64,000 nt of DNA, taken from the NCBI RefSeq assembly GCF_007830265.1, contig NZ_VLKE01000001.1:3410001-3474000 (forward strand), in the 5' to 3' direction. Shown here piece after piece: positions 42,136 through 50,842 of this stretch. Source of the DNA: Micromonospora olivasterospora (GTDB lineage: Bacteria; Actinomycetota; Actinomycetes; Mycobacteriales; Micromonosporaceae). Numbering within the stretch: the first letter of the stretch is position 1; every line of letters begins with the position of its first letter. Below the pieces are notes generated by a model. The model had not been told where the DNA came from. It did not search any database and worked only from the letters and a program-made list of their open reading frames with translations. The position numbers and the translations under genes are program-made.

Positions 42136-43977
42136 GTGGGCGAGAGGCGCGGCGAGGGGACCGTCGTCACGCCCTCCGCGGAGTTCCCGCCGCTGGGCGC
42201 GGAGGAACTCGACGCGCTGCGGCGCATCGGGGACCAGTGGCGGACGGCACCGGGGCGTCCGGGGCGCTCCCGCGAGCTGCCGGTCGACCCGACGCTCGGC
42301 CGGTACCGGCATCCGCCCACGCCCACCCGCTTCGGCCGGCTGGCGTCGATCGAGCTGTTCCGGGTGAGCGAGCCGGGGGAGGAACAGCCCGAGGGGAACG
42401 AGCCGGAGGAGCTGGTGGCCACCGAGCCGGCCAACCTGCCCGGGTCCCGCCTCGGCCGCGGCCTGGCCCGGGTCCGGCGGGTCGTGCTCGGCCCGCCGCT
42501 GCGCAGCTCCGCCGTGCTGTACGAGCGCATGCGGAAGCTGGTGGCCCTCCCGGTCCTCTCCTCCGACCTGCTCAGCTCGGTGGCGTACGGGCCGGAGGCG
42601 ATGCTGACCGTGCTGGTGCTGGCCGGCAGTTCCGCGCTGGGCCTGTCGCTGCCGCTGGCGGCCCTGCTGGTGCTGCTCATGGTCGCGGTCGGCATCTCGT
42701 ACCGGCAGACCATCCCGGCGTACCCGCACGGCGCCGGCTCGTACATCGTGGCCAGCGACAACCTGGGCTCCGTGGCGGGCCTGTCCGCCGCGGCCGGCCT
42801 GATGATGGACTACGTGCTGACCGTGGCGGTGTCGATCGCCGCGGGCGTCAACGCCGTCACCTCGGCGCTGCCGGGGCTCACCCGGTTCACCGTTCCGCTC
42901 GGCATCCTGGTCATCGCGGTGCTGCTCGCCGGCAACCTACGCGGCGTACGCACCGCCGGCAACATCTTCGCCTTCCCCACGTACGCCTTCATTGTCGCGC
43001 TGGTGGCGGTGCTCGGCGCCGGCTTCGCCCACGCGGCCGGGCGCGGGTTCGCGCCGCTGCCGCCGCCGCACGTGCCGGCCGCCGAGGGACTGGGCCTGCT
43101 GCTGGTGCTGCGGGCATTCTCCTCCGGGGCGGTGTCGATGACCGGCATCGAGGCGGTGTCCAACGCGGTGCCGGCGTTCCGGCCGACGGAGTGGCGCAAC
43201 GCCCGCACCACGCTCAGCTTCATGGTCGGCATGCTGGTGTTCCTCTTCGCCGGCATCGTCGTCCTGATCCACCTGGAGGGCGTGGTGCCGGTGCCGGGGC
43301 AGACGGTGCTCTCCCAACTGGCCCGGCGCAGCCTCCCGACCGGGCCCTGGTACGCGCTGGTGCAGGCGGCCACCGCGCTGATCCTGCTGCTGGCGGCGAA
43401 CACCGCGTACAACGACTTCCCACGCCTGCTGTTCTTCATGGCCCGGGCCGGGCACGCGCCCCGCCGGTTCCTACACCTGGGCGACCGGCTGGCGTTCAGC
43501 AACGGCCTGGTCGTGCTGTCGGTGACGGCGGCGGTCGTGTTCGTCGCCTTCGGCGGGCACACCGAGTCACTGATCCCGCTGTACGCGGTCGGGGTGTTCC
43601 TCGCCTTCACGCTGTCGCAGGCGGGGATGGTGGTGCACTGGCGCCGGCACCGGGGGGCGGGCTGGCGACGCCGGTTGACCAGCAACGCGCTCGGCGCGGC
43701 GCTGTCCGGGCTGGTGCTGCTGACCGCGGCGTTCGCCAAGTTCGCCGCGGGTGCCTGGGTGGTCGTCCTCGCCGTTCCGCTGCTGGTCCTGCTGTTCCAC
43801 CGGGTGCGGGTGCACTACCGGAGGCTGAACCGGGCGCTCGCGCTGCGGCCGCCGGAAGGGACCGCCCCGCCGGCTATGGGCACTGCCGCCCCGGGTGACC
43901 GGGGGCCGGCCCCCCGGAGGGGGAGGAGGAGCCGCAACAGGTGCGGCACCTGGTGGTCGTGCCGATGGCCCGGCTGA
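42136..43977 (+). CDS. APC-family permease, main part (frameshifted near 43900-43940)
   Basis: 613 residues in this frame from a GTG. After about 125 hydrophilic residues, twelve membrane helices follow, with ALPVLSSDLLSSVAYGPEA at the start of helix 1 and SSGAVSMTGIEAVSNAVPAF at helix 6, as in the basic amino-acid/polyamine APC group. The last 45 residues (MGTAAPGDRGPAPRRG...) look out of frame. The natural C-terminal cytoplasmic domain continues in the next frame at 43941. A one-base loss in the C6 or G5 run around 43909-43923 would explain it. Joined, the protein would be about 736 residues. Confidence 0.8.
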   Translation: MGERRGEGTVVTPSAEFPPLGAEELDALRRIGDQWRTAPGRPGRSRELPVDPTLGRYRHPPTPTRFGRLASIELFRVSEPGEEQPEGNEPEELVATEPANLPGSRLGRGLARVRRVVLGPPLRSSAVLYERMRKLVALPVLSSDLLSSVAYGPEAMLTVLVLAGSSALGLSLPLAALLVLLMVAVGISYRQTIPAYPHGAGSYIVASDNLGSVAGLSAAAGLMMDYVLTVAVSIAAGVNAVTSALPGLTRFTVPLGILVIAVLLAGNLRGVRTAGNIFAFPTYAFIVALVAVLGAGFAHAAGRGFAPLPPPHVPAAEGLGLLLVLRAFSSGAVSMTGIEAVSNAVPAFRPTEWRNARTTLSFMVGMLVFLFAGIVVLIHLEGVVPVPGQTVLSQLARRSLPTGPWYALVQAATALILLLAANTAYNDFPRLLFFMARAGHAPRRFLHLGDRLAFSNGLVVLSVTAAVVFVAFGGHTESLIPLYAVGVFLAFTLSQAGMVVHWRRHRGAGWRRRLTSNALGAALSGLVLLTAAFAKFAAGAWVVVLAVPLLVLLFHRVRVHYRRLNRALALRPPEGTAPPAMGTAAPGDRGPAPRRGRRSRNRCGTWWSCRWPG

Positions 43978-44345
43978 ACCGGGCCTCGCTGCGCGCCCTG
44001 GCGTACGCGGCGTCGCTCGGGCAGCCGACCCTGGCGGTGCACCTCGCCCCCGAGGAGCGGGAGGCGGACCGGTTCCGCGAGCAGTGGGAGGCGTGGGGGG
44101 ACCACGTGCGGCTGGAGACGGTCGTCTCCCCGTACCGGGCGGTGATCGGGCCGCTGGCCCACTACCTGGAGGCGCTGCACGCGTGCCGGGCCGACCTCGT
44201 GCTCACCGTGATCGTGCCGGAGGTGGTGTTGCGCCACCGTTGGTACCGGCCGCTGCACAGCCAGGTCGAGCAGCGGTTGCGCCGGGCGCTGCGCCGCCTG
44301 CCGGGGGTGGTGGTGACCAGCGTCCCGGTGCACCTGCCCGAGTGA
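43941..44345 (+). CDS. C-terminal cytoplasmic (USP-like) domain of the APC permease, separate frame
   Basis: 134 residues from a GTG. VRHLVVVPMARLNRASLRALAYA and PTLAVHLAPEEREADRFREQW, then VVSPYRAVIGPLAHYLEAL form the UspA-like domain that normally ends these permeases. A GGAGGAGGAG tract 11-20 nt upstream could let it be translated on its own, so it is either the displaced tail of a broken gene or a separate subunit. Followed at once by a truncated TetR gene. Confidence 0.7.
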   Translation: MRHLVVVPMARLNRASLRALAYAASLGQPTLAVHLAPEEREADRFREQWEAWGDHVRLETVVSPYRAVIGPLAHYLEALHACRADLVLTVIVPEVVLRHRWYRPLHSQVEQRLRRALRRLPGVVVTSVPVHLPE

Positions 44346-44366
44346 ACACGGGACACCGCATCAGGT

Positions 44367-44681
44367 GTGCGGCCACCGCACGGCGGCGTCCCCGGCCGGG
44401 TCGGCCTCGCGTTCCTCGCCTACGCGGCCGTACGCCCCGACGTGACCGCCCAACTGCGCGGGGACACCGCGCGCCTCGTCCGGTACGTCGCGGACCTCGT
44501 CCGGGCCGGCCAGGGGGCGGCAACCGGCCGGTCCCGGGTGGACCCCGAGGCTGCCGCGGCCGGGCTGCTCGCCACGATGGAGGGGCTCGGCATCTACCTG
44601 CTCAACGGCCATCTCACGCCGGAGCAGGCGCTGGCCGCGCTCGACGCGCAGCTCTCCCTGATCTTCGAGCGGCACCCGTAG
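44367..44681 (+). pseudogene. TetR-family regulator, C-terminal domain only
   Basis: 104 residues. VGLAFLAYAAVRPDVTAQLRG, LLATMEGLGIYLLNGHLTPEQ and ALAALDAQLSLIF match the ligand-binding C-terminal domain of TetR proteins. There is no helix-turn-helix: only 21 bp separate it from the permease gene. The 5' half has been lost. Ends before a strong terminator. Confidence 0.7.
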
Positions 44682-44714
44682 CCCGACCGTACCGTCTGAG
44701 CCGCCCGACGGTCC

Positions 44715-44744
44715 GAGCGGCCCGCACGCCGGTGCGGGCCGCTC
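44715..44744 (+). terminator. Terminator hairpin
   Basis: GAGCGGCCCGCAC (44715-44727) pairs perfectly with GTGCGGGCCGCTC (44732-44744) around a 4-nt loop. Confidence 0.85.
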
Positions 44745-44766
44745 ACGGTGTGGTGCGCTCTGCCGG

Positions 44767-44988
44767 TCAGCCCGAGCCCTGGCGGTGGATGCGCCCCTCG
44801 TGCGCGAGCTTGGACCGGCCGTGGTCGCGCTCGCTGCCGGAGGTGCCCGTCGCCGCCCGCTCGTGGCGGCGCTTCGGGGAGTGCTCGATCTCCGAACCCT
44901 GTCGGCCCCGCGCGCCGCTGCCCGGATGCCGCCCGGCCCGTGCCGACTCGCCGCCGCTGTCGTGTTTGTTGTGTTTCTGGCTACCCAT
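44767..44988 (-). CDS. Small hydrophilic conserved-looking protein
   Basis: 73 residues. It begins MGSQKHNKHDSGGESARAGR and is rich in Gly, Ser, His and charged residues, with no hydrophobic core, so it is probably disordered. The first codons are unusually A+T-rich for the window (Lys, Asn). The ribosome site is weak. The reading frame looks real by codon pattern, and I have an impression that similar short proteins occur in actinobacteria. Function unknown. Confidence 0.5.
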   Translation of the reverse strand: MGSQKHNKHDSGGESARAGRHPGSGARGRQGSEIEHSPKRRHERAATGTSGSERDHGRSKLAHEGRIHRQGSG

Positions 44989-45016
44989 GGCGCACGCGTA
45001 CCCGGTGAGCCGGCGG

Positions 45017-45871
45017 CTACGCGCCGTCCTCGCCGACGCCGACCGCCTTCGCGCTGGCCGCCCAGAGGCGGGCGGCGAGCCGGGGGTCGGTCGCCTTGCG
45101 CAGCGGCCGCCGGGGTCGGCGGTCGAAGTAGTAGCCGCCGTCCACCAGCCGCGCCGGGTCCTGGTTGGCCAGCCAGACCAGGGTCTCCGCGCCCCTCTCC
45201 GGGCTGCGGAACGGCAGCACCCGCATGCCGAGGGCCACCAGCCGACTGTCCGCGCCGAACCGGGTCCGCACCACGCCGGGGTGGAACGAGTACGCGGGGA
45301 CCTCCGGCCAGCGCCGGGCCGCCTCGGCGGTGAACAGGATGTTCGCCTGCTTGCTGGTGCCGTACGCGCGCATCGGCCGGTACCCGCGCAGGCTCGCGTT
45401 CAGGTCGTCCGGGTCCAGCGCCCCGCTGCGGTGCGCCCCCGAGGCGGTGACCACCATCCGGCCCACCCGGTCCCGCAGCAGGTTGCTGAGCAGGAACGGG
45501 GCCAGGTGGTTGGCCTGCATGGACAGCTCGAAGCCATCCACCGTGGTGACCGGCCGCAGCACGATCGCCCCGGCGTTGTTGACCAGTACGTCGATCCGGT
45601 CGTACGCCGCCCGCAGCCGCTCCGCCAGCCCGCGTACGTCGTCGAGGACCGCGAAGTCGGCGCGGAACAGCTCGGGACGCTCGCCGGACGCCTCGCGTAC
45701 CCGGTCGCCCGCCGACTGGAGGCGGGCCGGATCCCGGCCGACCAGTACCACCCGGTCACCGCGCCGCGCCAGGTCGACGGCGGCGGCCAGCCCGATGCCC
45801 GAGCTGGCGCCCGTCACCACCACGGTCCGGCGCCCAGTGAGATCTTCCACAGGTCCATTCACCCCGGTCAT
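45017..45871 (-). CDS. Short-chain dehydrogenase/reductase (retinol-dehydrogenase-like)
   Basis: 284 residues. NADP motif TGASSGIGLA (about 20-29), NNAGAIVL, MQANHLAPFLLSNLL, catalytic VVTASGAHRSG and the YGTSKQANILF pair. The length and the C-terminal SPERGAETLVWLANQD motif are typical of the WW-domain oxidoreductase/retinol dehydrogenase-like SDR group. An Arg after strand two (VGRDPARL) suggests NADP. Substrate unknown. Confidence 0.9.
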   Translation of the reverse strand: MTGVNGPVEDLTGRRTVVVTGASSGIGLAAAVDLARRGDRVVLVGRDPARLQSAGDRVREASGERPELFRADFAVLDDVRGLAERLRAAYDRIDVLVNNAGAIVLRPVTTVDGFELSMQANHLAPFLLSNLLRDRVGRMVVTASGAHRSGALDPDDLNASLRGYRPMRAYGTSKQANILFTAEAARRWPEVPAYSFHPGVVRTRFGADSRLVALGMRVLPFRSPERGAETLVWLANQDPARLVDGGYYFDRRPRRPLRKATDPRLAARLWAASAKAVGVGEDGA

Positions 45872-45983
45872 GGCGCGAGGTTACCGTGGCGTCACAAACA
45901 CCTTTGGGATCGTTAAGCCCGCCCGCGCGGCGGCACCCGTCTGCCCGTCGGCCCGCCCGCCGACGCGGGAAGGAGCGCACTCG

Positions 45984-46940
45984 ATGGCCGCTGTCGGTCG
46001 CCCCCGCCGGTCCTGCCTCGCCGTGCCGGGTTCCAGCGTGAAGATGCTCGGCAAGGCCCAGGGCCTCCCCGCCGACCAGGTGTTCCTCGACCTGGAGGAC
46101 GCGGTCGCCCCGCTCGCCAAGCCGGACGCCCGCAAGAACATCGTGGCCGCCCTCAACGAGGGCGACTGGGCCGGCAAGACCCGGGTGGTCCGGGTCAACG
46201 ACCTCACCACCCCCTGGACGTACCGGGACGTGATCGAGGTCGTCGAGGGCGCCGGGGCCAACCTGGACTGCGTCATGCTGCCCAAGGTGCAGAACGCCGC
46301 CCAGGTGCAGTGGCTGGACCTGACGCTCACCCAACTGGAGAAGACCCTCGGCCTGGAGGTCGGCCGGATCGGCATCGAGGCGCAGATCGAGAACGCGGCC
46401 GGACTGGTCAACGTGGACTCCATCGCCGCCGCCTCGCCCCGGGTGGAAACCATCATCTTCGGCCCGGCCGACTTCATGGCCTCGATCAACATGAGGTCCC
46501 TGGCGGTCGGCGCGCTGATCCCGGACTACCCCGGCGACCCGTACCACTACATCCTGATGCGCATCCTGATGGCCGCCCGGATGCACGACAAGCAGGCGAT
46601 CGACGGCCCGTTCCTGCAGATCCGCGACGTGGCCGCGTTCCGCGAGGTGGCCAGGCGCTCCGCGGCGCTGGGCTTCGACGGCAAGTGGGTGCTGCACCCG
46701 GGCCAGATCGACGCGGCGAACGAGGTCTACTCCCCGAGCCAGGCCGACTACGACCACGCCGAGCTGATCCTCGAAGCGTACGAGCACTACACCTCGGAGG
46801 CGGGCGGCAGGCTCGGCGCGGTGATGCTCGGCGACGAGATGATCGACGAGGCGTCCCGCAAGATGGCGCTGGTGATCGCGGCCAAGGGCCGCGCGGCCGG
46901 GATGACCCGTACGTCGAACTTCACCCCGCCGGCCGGCTGA
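45984..46940 (+). CDS. CitE-like CoA lyase (HpcH/HpaI aldolase family; malyl-CoA lyase candidate)
   Basis: 318 residues from an ATG after GGAAGGAG. TIM-barrel lyase with RSCLAVPGSSVKMLGKA, DQVFLDLEDAVAP (metal-binding region), TRVVRVNDLTT with the conserved Arg, EAQIENAAGLVN (metal Glu) and IIFGPADFMASINMRS (metal Asp), ending KWVLHPGQI. In the ethylmalonyl-CoA pathway such enzymes split methylmalyl-CoA and malyl-CoA. An acyl-CoA dehydrogenase and a MaoC dehydratase further on fit that pathway, but ccr and ecm are not in the window. Confidence 0.88.
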   Translation: MAAVGRPRRSCLAVPGSSVKMLGKAQGLPADQVFLDLEDAVAPLAKPDARKNIVAALNEGDWAGKTRVVRVNDLTTPWTYRDVIEVVEGAGANLDCVMLPKVQNAAQVQWLDLTLTQLEKTLGLEVGRIGIEAQIENAAGLVNVDSIAAASPRVETIIFGPADFMASINMRSLAVGALIPDYPGDPYHYILMRILMAARMHDKQAIDGPFLQIRDVAAFREVARRSAALGFDGKWVLHPGQIDAANEVYSPSQADYDHAELILEAYEHYTSEAGGRLGAVMLGDEMIDEASRKMALVIAAKGRAAGMTRTSNFTPPAG

Positions 46941-46969
46941 TCCCTGGCCGCCGGGCGAGCCGTCGTCGC

Positions 46970-47000
46970 CGGTGCCGCCCCGGGTCCCAGGGCGGCACCG
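46970..47000. terminator. Bidirectional terminator hairpin
   Basis: CGGTGCCGCCC (46970-46980) pairs with GGGCGGCACCG (46990-47000) between converging genes. Confidence 0.8.
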
Positions 47001-47004
47001 CGCG

Positions 47005-47538
47005 TCAGAAGGTGGGCGTGCTGCCGCCGGTGTCGGCGGTGGCGACCGCCAGGACGATGATCACGACGTAGAAGATGATCAGCAGCACGAACAGGCCGGT
47101 GAGGATCCAGCCGACGATGATGGCCGCCTTGGCCATCCCCTCGCCGCCCTCGCCGCTCTCCCGGATCTGCTTGCGGGCCACGTGCCCGAGGATCGCGCCG
47201 ATCGGCGCGGTGATGCAGGACGCGATGCCGACCAGGGAGAGCACCAGGGCGGCGATGGCCATCCCGTTGGTCTTCTGGGCGGCCGGGTAGCCGTAACCGG
47301 GGTAACCGGGCGGGGCGTAACCGGGCGGGGCGTAGCCCGGCGCGGCGTACGGGTCGCCGCCCGCCGCCGGGGCCTGGTCCGACTTCGCCCCCGTGTACGG
47401 GTCGAACGGGGCGTACGGGTCGGGGCCGGCCGGCTGGGTGGGGATGGGCTGCCCCATCGCCAGCGTCGGGTCGGCCGGCGGGGCCGAGGGCTGCGACCAG
47501 GGGTCGTTCGGGCCGCCGGACGGCGGAGGATAGGTCAT
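47005..47538 (-). CDS. DUF4190 membrane protein
   Basis: 177 residues from the ATG at 47538. The first 90 residues are Pro/Gly/Tyr-rich with YAPPGYAPPGYPGYGYP repeats. Two membrane helices follow (about 97-117 and 140-165) around GAILGHVARKQIRESGEGGEGMAK, the DUF4190 signature. Function unknown; a second DUF4190 gene lies at 48545. Confidence 0.85.
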   Translation of the reverse strand: MTYPPPSGGPNDPWSQPSAPPADPTLAMGQPIPTQPAGPDPYAPFDPYTGAKSDQAPAAGGDPYAAPGYAPPGYAPPGYPGYGYPAAQKTNGMAIAALVLSLVGIASCITAPIGAILGHVARKQIRESGEGGEGMAKAAIIVGWILTGLFVLLIIFYVVIIVLAVATADTGGSTPTF

Positions 47539-47693
47539 CGGAGGTCTCCGTCTGTCGAGGGTGCGCGCCGTCAGGGTAGCCAGGCCGGGGAAACCGGGTG
47601 CGCCCGTCAGGGTAGCCAGGTCGAGGCGAAACCGATGGGCGCGTCTCCGGGTGCCGCATTGCCCGGCGCGGCGGAAGCGGGCAGGATCGCGGC

Positions 47694-48509
47694 ATGGCAA
47701 TCGACGTGCGGACCGGGCAGGACGCGCCGGCGTCGCTGGCCGAGCCGGTCACCATGCGGCTCGACGGCAGGGTCGCCCTGGTCACCGGGGCGGGCAGCCA
47801 GGACGGCATCGGGTACGCCACCGCGCGCCGGCTGGCCGACCTCGGTGCCCGGGTGGCGATCGTCTCCACCACCCGTCGCATCCACGAGCGCGCGGGGGAA
47901 CTGGGCGTGACCGGCTTCGTCGCCGATCTGACCGACGAGTCGGAGGTCGGCGCGCTGGCCGACGCGGTCAGCGAGCAGCTCGGCGACGTCGAGGTCCTGG
48001 TCAACAACGCGGGCCTGGCCAGCCGGGCCAGCCCCGAGGTGCTGCGCCCGGTGGCCCAGTTGAGCTACGACGAGTGGCGGGGCGAGATCGACCGGAACCT
48101 CACCACGGCGTTCCTGTGCAGCCGCGTGTTCATCGGCGGGATGGCCGAGCGGGGCTGGGGGCGGATCGTCAACCTGGCCGCCACCGCGGGTCCGGTCAAC
48201 GCGCTGCCCACCGAGGCCGCGTACGCCGCCGCCAAGGCGGGCGTGGTGGGGCTGACCCGGGCGCTGGCGATGGAGATGATCGCCGACGGCGTCACGGTCA
48301 ACTCGGTGGCCCCCGGCATCATCCACACCGCCGCGTCCACCGTGACGGAGTTGCGGCAGGGCCTCGGCACGCCGGCGGGCCGCCCCGGCACCCCCGACGA
48401 GGTGGCCGCGGCCATCGCCTTCCTCTGCTCGCCGGCGGCGTCCTACATCACCGGTCAGATGCTGGTGGTGGACGGCGGCAACAGCGTCCGGGAGGCGCAG
48501 TTCCGCTGA
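47694..48509 (+). CDS. Short-chain dehydrogenase/reductase
   Basis: 271 residues. [16 protein letters not shown] is a slightly long glycine motif, followed by NNAGLASRA, a Ser in VNLAATAG (the usual catalytic Ser is replaced by Ala or Thr here) and [15 protein letters not shown] with the Tyr-Lys pair. C-terminal [13 protein letters not shown]. The unusual catalytic-Ser region is worth checking. It sits between the two DUF4190 genes. Substrate unknown. Confidence 0.87.
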   Translation: MAIDVRTGQDAPASLAEPVTMRLDGRVALVTGAGSQDGIGYATARRLADLGARVAIVSTTRRIHERAGELGVTGFVADLTDESEVGALADAVSEQLGDVEVLVNNAGLASRASPEVLRPVAQLSYDEWRGEIDRNLTTAFLCSRVFIGGMAERGWGRIVNLAATAGPVNALPTEAAYAAAKAGVVGLTRALAMEMIADGVTVNSVAPGIIHTAASTVTELRQGLGTPAGRPGTPDEVAAAIAFLCSPAASYITGQMLVVDGGNSVREAQFR

Positions 48510-48522
48510 GCGGGCGCGGCCC

Positions 48523-48542
48523 GGCCCGCCCGGCGGCGGGCC
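48523..48542. terminator. Terminator hairpin
   Basis: GGCCCGCC pairs with GGCGGGCC around CGGC, between converging genes. Confidence 0.7.
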
Positions 48543-48544
48543 GC

Positions 48545-48949
48545 TCAGCGGTACGTGCCGCCGTCGGAGCCAGCCCAGATGGCGAACGCGATCCAGCCGC
48601 AGCAGGCGAGCACGCCCAGCACGGTGAAGACGTAGCTGAGGATCAGCCCCCAGGTGGCGAGCTGGTCGCCCTCCTCACCTGTTCGCTGGATCTGCCGCTT
48701 GGCCACGTGCCCGAGCACGATCCCGGCCGGGGCGAAGACGAACGCGAACACCAGGGACAGCACGGCGAGGACGTTCGTCCCGCGGCCCGGTCCCGGCGGC
48801 GGGTACGGGCCGGGCTGGCCGTACCCCGTCGGTGGCTCGTACCCGATCGGCGGCCCGGGTGGGCCGTGCCAGCCCGCGCCCGGCCCGCCCCCGCCCGGCG
48901 GCTCGTACGGGGACGGCGGTTGGTCCGGCTCCTGCGCTGGGTGACTCAC
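48545..48949 (-). CDS. DUF4190 membrane protein (short)
   Basis: 134 residues. A Pro/Gly/Tyr-rich N-terminus of about 58 residues and two membrane helices around GIVLGHVAKRQIQRTGEEGDQLA. Paralogue of the gene at 47005. Function unknown. Confidence 0.83.
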   Translation of the reverse strand: MSHPAQEPDQPPSPYEPPGGGGPGAGWHGPPGPPIGYEPPTGYGQPGPYPPPGPGRGTNVLAVLSLVFAFVFAPAGIVLGHVAKRQIQRTGEEGDQLATWGLILSYVFTVLGVLACCGWIAFAIWAGSDGGTYR

Positions 48950-49126
48950 TCGCCACCTCCCGTCGCACCGTCGTGACCTGGCCTGTATTGCGGACGCTAC
49001 CCGCAGCGGTGAACCTTTTCACAGAGGTTGTGTGGACTGGTCACCTTGGCCTCGTCGGCCAGGCGGGCTGATACTGACCGCGCGTTCAGTTACCTATGAG
49101 TAATGCGTCGATCCCCGGAGGCTGAG

Positions 49127-50323
49127 ATGGCCCGACTCGCCCAGACGCCCGGCCTGACCGATGTGCAGCGGTCGATCCTGGAGACTGTTCGGGAGTTCGC
49201 CGACAAGGAGATCATCCCGCACGCCCAGCGGCTGGAGCACGCCGACGAGTACCCCACCGACATCCTCGACGGGATGCGCGAGATGGGGCTGTTCGGCCTC
49301 ACCATCGCCGAGGAGTACGGCGGCCTCGGCGAGTCCCTGCTGACGTACGCGCTCGTGGTCGAGGAGCTGTCCCGGGGCTGGATGTCCATCTCCGGCATCG
49401 TCAACACGCACTTCATCGTGGCGTACCTGATCTCCCAGCACGGCTCGGCCGAGCAGAAGGCCCGGCTGCTGCCGAGGATGGCCACCGGCGAGGTGCGCGG
49501 CGCGTTCTCCATGTCCGAGCCGGAGTGCGGCTCCGATGTCTCGGCCATCAAGTCCAGGGCCGTCCGCGACGGCGACCGGTACGTCCTCAACGGGCAGAAG
49601 ATGTGGCTGACCAACGGGGCGTACTCCTCGGTGGTCGCCACCCTGGTGAAGACCGACACCGGCGCCGACTCGGTGTACGGCAACATGAGCACCTTCCTGC
49701 TCGAGAAGGAGCCCGGCTTCGGCGAGACCGCGCCCGGCCTCACCATCCCCGGCAGGATCGAGAAGATGGGCTACAAGGGCGTCGAGACCACCGAGATGGT
49801 GCTCGACGGCGTCACCGTTCCCGAGACCGCCATCCTCGGCGGCCCGGAGCGGCTCGGCCGTGGCTTCTACCAGATGATGGACGGCATCGAGGTCGGCCGG
49901 GTCAACGTCGCCGCCCGCGCCTGCGGCATCTCCATCCGGGCCTTCGAGTTGGCCGTCGCGTACGCCCAGCAGCGCAGGACGTTCGGCCAGCCGCTGGCGA
50001 AGCACCAGGCGGTCGCGTTCAAGCTCGCCGAGATGGGCACCAAGATCGAGGCGGCGCACGCGCTCATGGTCAACGCGGCCCGCCTCAAGGACGCCGGCCA
50101 GCGCAACGACGTCGAGGCCGGCATGGCCAAGCTGCTCGCCTCCGAGTACTGCGCCGAGGTCGTCCAGGAGGCGTTCCGCATCCACGGCGGCTACGGCTAC
50201 TCCAAGGAGTACGAGATCGAGCGGCTGATGCGGGAGGCGCCGTTCCTGCTCATCGGCGAGGGCACCTCGGAGATCCAGAAGACCATCATCTCCCGCGGCC
50301 TGCTCAAGGAGTACAAACTCTGA
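49127..50323 (+). CDS. Acyl-CoA dehydrogenase
   Basis: 398 residues from the ATG at 49127 (GGAG upstream). FAD enzyme with GAFSMSEPECGSDVSA (flavin/substrate loop), WLTNGAYSSV, QRRTFGQPLAKHQAVAFKLA and IHGGYGYSKEYEIERLMREA. The active base Glu lies in the C-terminal LIGEGTSEIQK stretch. Given the CitE-like and MaoC genes nearby, methylsuccinyl-CoA dehydrogenase is possible. The length is that of ordinary acyl-CoA dehydrogenases, so this stays an inference. Confidence 0.92.
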   Translation: MARLAQTPGLTDVQRSILETVREFADKEIIPHAQRLEHADEYPTDILDGMREMGLFGLTIAEEYGGLGESLLTYALVVEELSRGWMSISGIVNTHFIVAYLISQHGSAEQKARLLPRMATGEVRGAFSMSEPECGSDVSAIKSRAVRDGDRYVLNGQKMWLTNGAYSSVVATLVKTDTGADSVYGNMSTFLLEKEPGFGETAPGLTIPGRIEKMGYKGVETTEMVLDGVTVPETAILGGPERLGRGFYQMMDGIEVGRVNVAARACGISIRAFELAVAYAQQRRTFGQPLAKHQAVAFKLAEMGTKIEAAHALMVNAARLKDAGQRNDVEAGMAKLLASEYCAEVVQEAFRIHGGYGYSKEYEIERLMREAPFLLIGEGTSEIQKTIISRGLLKEYKL

Positions 50324-50339
50324 CGGCCGTTCCAGGACG

Positions 50340-50400
50340 CCATGACGGCGACATGGGGGTATCCGACCCACTCGGGCACCCCCATATCGGCGGCATCGGT
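50340..50400. terminator. Long intergenic hairpin of a dispersed family
   Basis: Plus-strand CCATGACGGCGACATGGGGGTA pairs imperfectly with CACCCCCATATCGGCGGCATCGG-type sequence ending near 50400, about 18 of 22 positions. It separates converging genes and shares GGCGACATGGGGGT with 25040. Confidence 0.7.
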
Positions 50401-50405
50401 GCGGG

Positions 50406-50816
50406 TCAGCCCAGCCGGGTGAGGCCAGCGGCGGCGCGCTCGATGATGAGGCAGGCGTCCTCGACGTAGTCGATGCCGCCCTCCTCGGCGATCCGTCGCG
50501 CCTCGGGCGAGACGATGCCGAGCTGCAACCACACCGCGGGCGCGCCGATCTCCACCGCCTCGCGGACCACCTCGACCGCGTCGGCCGGTCGGCGGAACAC
50601 GTCGACCAGGTCGACCGGGTGCGGGATGGCGGCCAGCGACGGGTACACCCGCTCGCCGAACAGCTCGCCGTCCAGCGTCGGGTTGACCGGGATGATCCGC
50701 CAGCCGTACCGCTGCATCTGCGCCGGCACGGTGTGCGCCGGCTTGCGGGGGTCGCGGGACGCGCCCACGACGGCGATGACGGCGGCGTCGGCGAGGATCT
50801 GCTGAGCGGTACGCAC
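50406..50816 (-). CDS. CoA-binding domain protein (YccU-like)
   Basis: 136 residues. A single Rossmann CoA-binding domain: VIAVVGASRDPRKPAHTVP, MQRYGWRIIPVNP, VDLVDVFRRPADAVEVV, and AVWLQLGIVSPEARRIAEEGG. The domain is like the N-terminus of succinyl-CoA synthetase alpha but stands alone. Function unknown. Confidence 0.9.
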   Translation of the reverse strand: MRTAQQILADAAVIAVVGASRDPRKPAHTVPAQMQRYGWRIIPVNPTLDGELFGERVYPSLAAIPHPVDLVDVFRRPADAVEVVREAVEIGAPAVWLQLGIVSPEARRIAEEGGIDYVEDACLIIERAAAGLTRLG

Positions 50817-50842
50817 CCCGCGACTCTAATCGACAGGCGACC

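Noticed and set aside
43895..45916. A 673-codon open frame running over the permease tail, the TetR remnant and the SDR gene
   Set aside because: It crosses several real genes on both strands and has Gly/Arg/Pro-only composition.
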